The notes under the pieces are model-generated. The model was not told where the DNA came from, ran no database searches, and saw nothing but the letters and a program-made list of their open reading frames with translations. From UBA1715 sp045615765 (GTDB lineage: Bacteria; Bacteroidota; Bacteroidia; Bacteroidales; UBA1715): a stretch of DNA of 64,000 nt. Position numbers and translations under genes: made by a program. How positions within the stretch are numbered: position 1 is the first letter of the stretch; every line of letters starts with the position of its first letter. The stretch lies in NCBI GenBank assembly GCA_045615765.1, contig JAZLFM010000010.1:100716-164715 (forward strand), read 5' to 3'. Positions 61,327 through 64,000 of this stretch are shown in pieces.

Positions 61327-62367
61327 ATGAGTACAACAATTCTCGCCATAGAATCTTCGTGCGACGACACATCTGCAGCTGTTCTTAGAGACGGCATTTT
61401 GCTTTCCAATACCATTGCGAGCCAAAAGGTTCACGAGCGCTACGGCGGAGTTGTTCCAGAGCTTGCATCACGCTCGCATCAGCAAAACATTATTCCCGTT
61501 GTTGATGATGCTCTCAAACAAGCCGGAGTGACGAAAGACGAAATCGATGCTGTTGGATATACACGAGGTCCTGGACTTCTTGGTTCACTACTTGTAGGTG
61601 GTTCGTTCGCGAAATCTTTCGCCCTTGCAAAGGGTTGCAAACTTATAGAGGTCAATCATCTACACGGTCATGTACTTGCAAACTTTATTGTAACTCCTGA
61701 AACCGTAGGACGCGAGCAAGCAAAATTTCCTTTCTTGTGCTTACTTGTATCTGGAGGTCACACGCAAATCATAATTGTAAAAGACTACACCGATATGGAA
61801 ATTATCGGTACAACCATTGACGACGCAGCCGGCGAAGCGTTCGACAAAAGCGCAAAAGTACTTGGACTCCCTTATCCTGGAGGTCCACAAATAGACAGTA
61901 GGGCTCAAGAAGGTAATTCCAAAGCCTTTACTTTTAACAAACCGCAAATTCCTAATCTCGACTACAGCTTTAGCGGATTAAAAACTTCTATTCTCTATTT
62001 CTTGCAAAAAGAAGTACAAAAGAATCCTAATTTTGTTGCAGAAAACATCAACGATATTTGTGCCTCAGTACAATACACAATTATAGACATTCTGCTTAAG
62101 AAACTTATACTTGCATCAAAACAAACGGGTATAAAAGACATCGTAATTGGCGGAGGTGTTGCTGCAAATTCTGGCCTTCGTGACGCTATCGTTGCAACAG
62201 GAGAAAAATATCACTGGCGTACATTCCTTCCAGAAAGAAGATTTACTACCGACAATGCAGCAATGGTAGGTCTTGCTGCATATCATAAATATCTAGCAGG
62301 GCAATTTGCCGGACAAGATTTAGCGCCAAGAGCACGATATTCACTACAAGAATACTTTAGTAAATAA
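61327..62367 (+). CDS. tsaD: tRNA N6-adenosine threonylcarbamoyltransferase
   Basis: This 346-residue enzyme transfers threonylcarbamoyl to A37 of ANN-decoding tRNAs. Motifs are ESSCDDTSAAVL at the start, QKVHERYGGVVPELASRSH, the metal-binding H-L-H-G-H, LLVSGGHTQI, DDAAGEAFDKSAK, YSFSGLKTS and GGGVAANSGLR; these are the complete set. The start at 61327 is the ATG; the frame is divergent from the tamB-like gene, an arrangement frequent in Bacteroidetes from memory. The SiaB-SiaC fusion gene follows after a 104-base gap. Confidence 0.96.
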   Translation: MSTTILAIESSCDDTSAAVLRDGILLSNTIASQKVHERYGGVVPELASRSHQQNIIPVVDDALKQAGVTKDEIDAVGYTRGPGLLGSLLVGGSFAKSFALAKGCKLIEVNHLHGHVLANFIVTPETVGREQAKFPFLCLLVSGGHTQIIIVKDYTDMEIIGTTIDDAAGEAFDKSAKVLGLPYPGGPQIDSRAQEGNSKAFTFNKPQIPNLDYSFSGLKTSILYFLQKEVQKNPNFVAENINDICASVQYTIIDILLKKLILASKQTGIKDIVIGGGVAANSGLRDAIVATGEKYHWRTFLPERRFTTDNAAMVGLAAYHKYLAGQFAGQDLAPRARYSLQEYFSK

Positions 62368-62422
62368 GTTAACAAGTAAAATATCTAAGAGACCGCTGTA
62401 GTCCACAATTTTCTACTATTTC

Positions 62423-62454
62423 TTGTTATTTCTTAATTTATTTTGCTATCTTGC
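62423..62454 (+). promoter_or_regulatory. Candidate promoter (TTG N21 TATCTTGC)
   Basis: TTG at 62423-62425 and TATCTTGC at 62447-62454 are 21 bases apart. The -7 differs from TAnnTTTG at two positions, so it is weak. It lies 17 bases before the ATG at 62472. Confidence 0.35.
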
Positions 62455-62471
62455 TCTCAGATTTTTATATA

Positions 62472-63347
62472 ATGGAAAAAGAATTCTTTTCATTCACAGG
62501 AAATTGCTTAACAGATGCAGAAGTTGAGCCTTTGCTACAAAAGATAATGGCAGTAGCAGAAGAGCAACATTTTTCTCGTGCAGTAGTACACAATGTACGA
62601 ACTGTTGCGTCAGAAATATTAGGCAATATTGTTTCGCACGCAATCCTCGAAGAAGACTCGCAACGTTCAATAAACTTAACTTTATCAACAACAGACGAAG
62701 GAACTATAGTTGTTCGTTCAAGAAATTTCATTCCAAACGAAAGCGTAGGATCCTTTACTATATTATTGAACAACATCAACTTAAAGTCTCCGCAAGAATT
62801 AAAAGAACTACAACAAAAAACATTAGAAAACAATTTGGACGACGCAGGAAGTCCACACATAGGAATCATAATGATTCGAAGAAAATGTTGCAAACCAATT
62901 GTATGCAAATTTGAGCCATACGATGAAACTTTGTCGTACATTTCCTTAGAATTAGAGCTTAAAAACTTGCAAGATGACTTGCAAAAAGAAGCAACGAAAC
63001 GAACTCCACAAGTAAAATTCGACATTGCAAGCCAAACATTCGAAATTTCTGGTGTGTCGTTCCCTGAAGATGCAGAAAATTACTATTCTGAAATTGAAAA
63101 CTGGATTATAGACAATGAAACTTTCATTTCTGAATTGTCAAATCCTGTAATTAAAATAGACTTGGAATACTTCAATTCCATTTCACTTAAAAATATAGTC
63201 AGAACCGTTCGTGGATTATTGGAATCAAACAAAGATAAATTTACCGTAAACTGGTACTACGACGTAGATGACGAGATTGCGCATGAAGAAGGAATAGAAA
63301 TGAGCGAAATATTACACAAAGATTTCAACTTCATTCCCAAAAATTAG
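62472..63347 (+). CDS. Fusion of a divergent SiaB-like (GHKL) domain to a SiaC-like (DUF1987) domain
   Basis: This is a 291-residue protein. Residues 1-165 resemble the SiaB-like kinase: N-box S-E48-I-L-G-N52-I-V-S-H56 is kept, but the G-box reads G126-S-P-H129-I-G131-I-I-M, so two glycines are lost. Residues about 178-291 form a SiaC-like domain (TPQVKFDIASQTFEISGVS, FPEDAENYYSEI, LEYFNSISLKNI, DVDDEIAHEEG). The phosphosite Thr is replaced by Ser236 in Y-F-N-S-I-S. A kinase fused to its substrate is not known to me. ATP binding is doubtful, so it may be a pseudokinase sink or decoy. A TTG start at 62451 is possible but the ATG is better. Another SiaC-like gene follows 34 bases later. Confidence 0.78.
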   Translation: MEKEFFSFTGNCLTDAEVEPLLQKIMAVAEEQHFSRAVVHNVRTVASEILGNIVSHAILEEDSQRSINLTLSTTDEGTIVVRSRNFIPNESVGSFTILLNNINLKSPQELKELQQKTLENNLDDAGSPHIGIIMIRRKCCKPIVCKFEPYDETLSYISLELELKNLQDDLQKEATKRTPQVKFDIASQTFEISGVSFPEDAENYYSEIENWIIDNETFISELSNPVIKIDLEYFNSISLKNIVRTVRGLLESNKDKFTVNWYYDVDDEIAHEEGIEMSEILHKDFNFIPKN

Positions 63348-63349
63348 TA

Positions 63350-63357
63350 TACATTTG
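63350..63357 (+). promoter_or_regulatory. Candidate -7 box ahead of SiaC copy C
   Basis: TACATTTG is an exact TAnnTTTG match, starting three bases after the stop of the fusion gene and 24 bases before the ATG at 63382. No -33 TTG is seen. It could allow separate transcription of copy C. Confidence 0.4.
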
Positions 63358-63381
63358 TAACAAACTTAAATATTTAAACAC

Positions 63382-63759
63382 ATGGATAATATCACAATGG
63401 AAGGATCGGCTAAAACGCCAGAAATAAGCTTCGACGCAAGCACAGGAGTATTCAACTTAAAAGGCCGTTCTATCCCTGAAAACTCTGTAGAATTCTACAA
63501 ACCAGTTCTTGAATGGTTAGATCAATATGCTACACAATCTCAAGCAAAAACAGTTCTAAATGTACAATTAGAATACTTCAACACAAGTTCTTCAAAATGT
63601 ATTCTTGATCTATTAAAGAAATTTGAAAAAATTTCTGGAAATAGCGACGTTATCATTAACTGGCACTATGAAAGCGATGATGAAGATATGATGGAAACTG
63701 GTGAAGACTACAAAGAAATCATCAAAGTTCCTTTCAACATGGTAGAAATCGAAGACTAA
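63382..63759 (+). CDS. SiaC-like (DUF1987) regulatory phosphoprotein, copy C
   Basis: This 125-residue protein shows TPEISFDASTGVFNLKGRS, IPENSVEFYKP, LEYFNTSSSKCI, WHYESDDEDMMETG and ends VPFNMVEIED. T68 sits in YFNTSS, the expected phosphosite. It follows the SiaB-SiaC fusion by 34 bases with its own -7 box. Together with copies A and B it forms a three-member set of single-domain SiaC-like proteins in this window. A strong terminator follows. Confidence 0.82.
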   Translation: MDNITMEGSAKTPEISFDASTGVFNLKGRSIPENSVEFYKPVLEWLDQYATQSQAKTVLNVQLEYFNTSSSKCILDLLKKFEKISGNSDVIINWHYESDDEDMMETGEDYKEIIKVPFNMVEIED

Positions 63760-63781
63760 TTTTATTAGTTTACTTAAATAG

Positions 63782-63811
63782 AAAAAGGGAATCCATTGGG
63801 TTCCCTTTTTT
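63782..63811 (+). terminator. Intrinsic terminator of the SiaC copy C gene
   Basis: A hairpin aaaaagggaatcc (63782-63794) / gggttccctttttt (63798-63811), with an att loop and one t-g wobble, is followed by a further T stretch. It lies 22 bases after the stop. Confidence 0.85.
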
Positions 63812-63905
63812 GTTGTAATCTTCAATACACTATTCTCACATCATAAACAAAAAGGGCATATATAGGCACTAAATAGAATTGTGCGTTTTCGTTTGTGCGT
63901 TTTAT

Positions 63906-63949
63906 GCTCGCAAAGTGCTGTTATCAGTGCATTTGCGGGCTTTTTTGTT
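63906..63949 (+). terminator. Long hairpin with T-run and no identified gene upstream
   Basis: Arms gctcgcaaa (63906-63914) and tttgcgggc (63932-63940) pair with one t-g wobble. An inner ctg/cag pair sits inside, and TTTTTTGTTT follows. The nearest plus-strand gene already has its own terminator at 63782. The stretch 63812-63905 holds a short gcac/gtgc inverted repeat but no coding frame of note, so a small RNA or a leader of a gene past the window edge is possible. I see nothing else in the final bases. Confidence 0.5.
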
Positions 63950-64000
63950 TTCGTCGCGCTTTTAATTGAATTGTACAAAAGTTCCATTTTGATTCCATTT

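Noticed and set aside
56904..61415. Longer N-terminus of the tamB-like gene reaching 61415
   Set aside because: The extra residues overlap tsaD and do not look like a signal; the GTG at 61259 begins the anchor helix and follows a perfect promoter.
62465..63025. 186-codon minus-strand frame antisense to the SiaB-SiaC fusion
   Set aside because: The plus strand carries recognisable GHKL and SiaC motifs; the antisense frame has no ribosome site or family features.

Overview
The window looks like chromosome of an AT-rich member of the Bacteroidota, most likely Bacteroidales. The evidence is the Bacteroidetes-type promoters (TTG, a spacer of about 19-20, then TAnnTTTG), several type IX secretion (T9SS) cargo proteins with C-terminal sorting domains, a PorP/SprF protein, DUF4270, DUF4105 and DUF4412 families, and the order half-GT5 / DUF4270 / glmS. 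I see no rRNA, CRISPR array, insertion sequence, integrase or phage gene. There is one tRNA gene, tRNA-Arg(CCU).

Layout. 1-1.6 kb: UDP-glucose dehydrogenase (cut by the window edge) and phosphatidylserine synthase. 1.8-12.3 kb: a secreted-protein block holding a giant type B T9SS cargo with its PorP/SprF partner, a BNR-repeat lipoprotein and a CotH-kinase/lamin-tail cargo. 12.4-16.7 kb: a very basic exported protein, a TPR protein and DNA polymerase I with a degenerate proofreading site. 16.7-19.4 kb (minus): rfaE2, a UPF0104-type membrane protein, panD and panC. 19.5-24.5 kb: a half-length GT5 protein, DUF4270 lipoprotein, glmS and a family 9 heptosyltransferase. 25.2-27.5 kb: a small ORF, an attenuator-like terminator and a TonB-dependent receptor. 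27.5-39.3 kb (minus): GT90, pseudouridine synthase, histidine phosphatase, frr, tonB, radA, two paralogous lipoproteins, a tonB-like/exbD/exbB set, nhaD, a DUF4105 protein and pgeF. 39.4-44.5 kb: gmhA, SiaB/SiaC-like regulatory genes, two lipoproteins and the tRNA. 44.5-56.8 kb (minus): a DUF4412 protein, a 3187-residue GH8 glucanase with long Ig-like arrays and a T9SS tail, and a second T9SS-tailed protein built of three repeats. 56.9-63.8 kb: a TamB-like protein divergent from tsaD, then a SiaB-SiaC fusion and another SiaC-like gene.

The most unusual content is a scattered partner-switch-like system. Four SiaC-type (DUF1987) domains and three SiaB-type (GHKL kinase-like, DUF6272-like) domains lie in three loci within 24 kb. 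They include a tandem double-SiaB protein and a single protein that fuses a divergent SiaB domain to a SiaC domain. No SiaA phosphatase or SiaD diguanylate cyclase is present here, so the output of the pathway must differ or lie elsewhere. One of the SiaC-like genes is tightly coupled to gmhA. Together with rfaE2 and the family 9 transferase, this hints at a link to LPS heptose metabolism.

The rest joins envelope biology (LPS precursors, T9SS cargo, TonB/ExbBD energisation, TamB, lipoproteins) with housekeeping (polA, frr, radA, tsaD, glmS, panCD). Family names rest on motifs read by eye and on memory; no database search was run.
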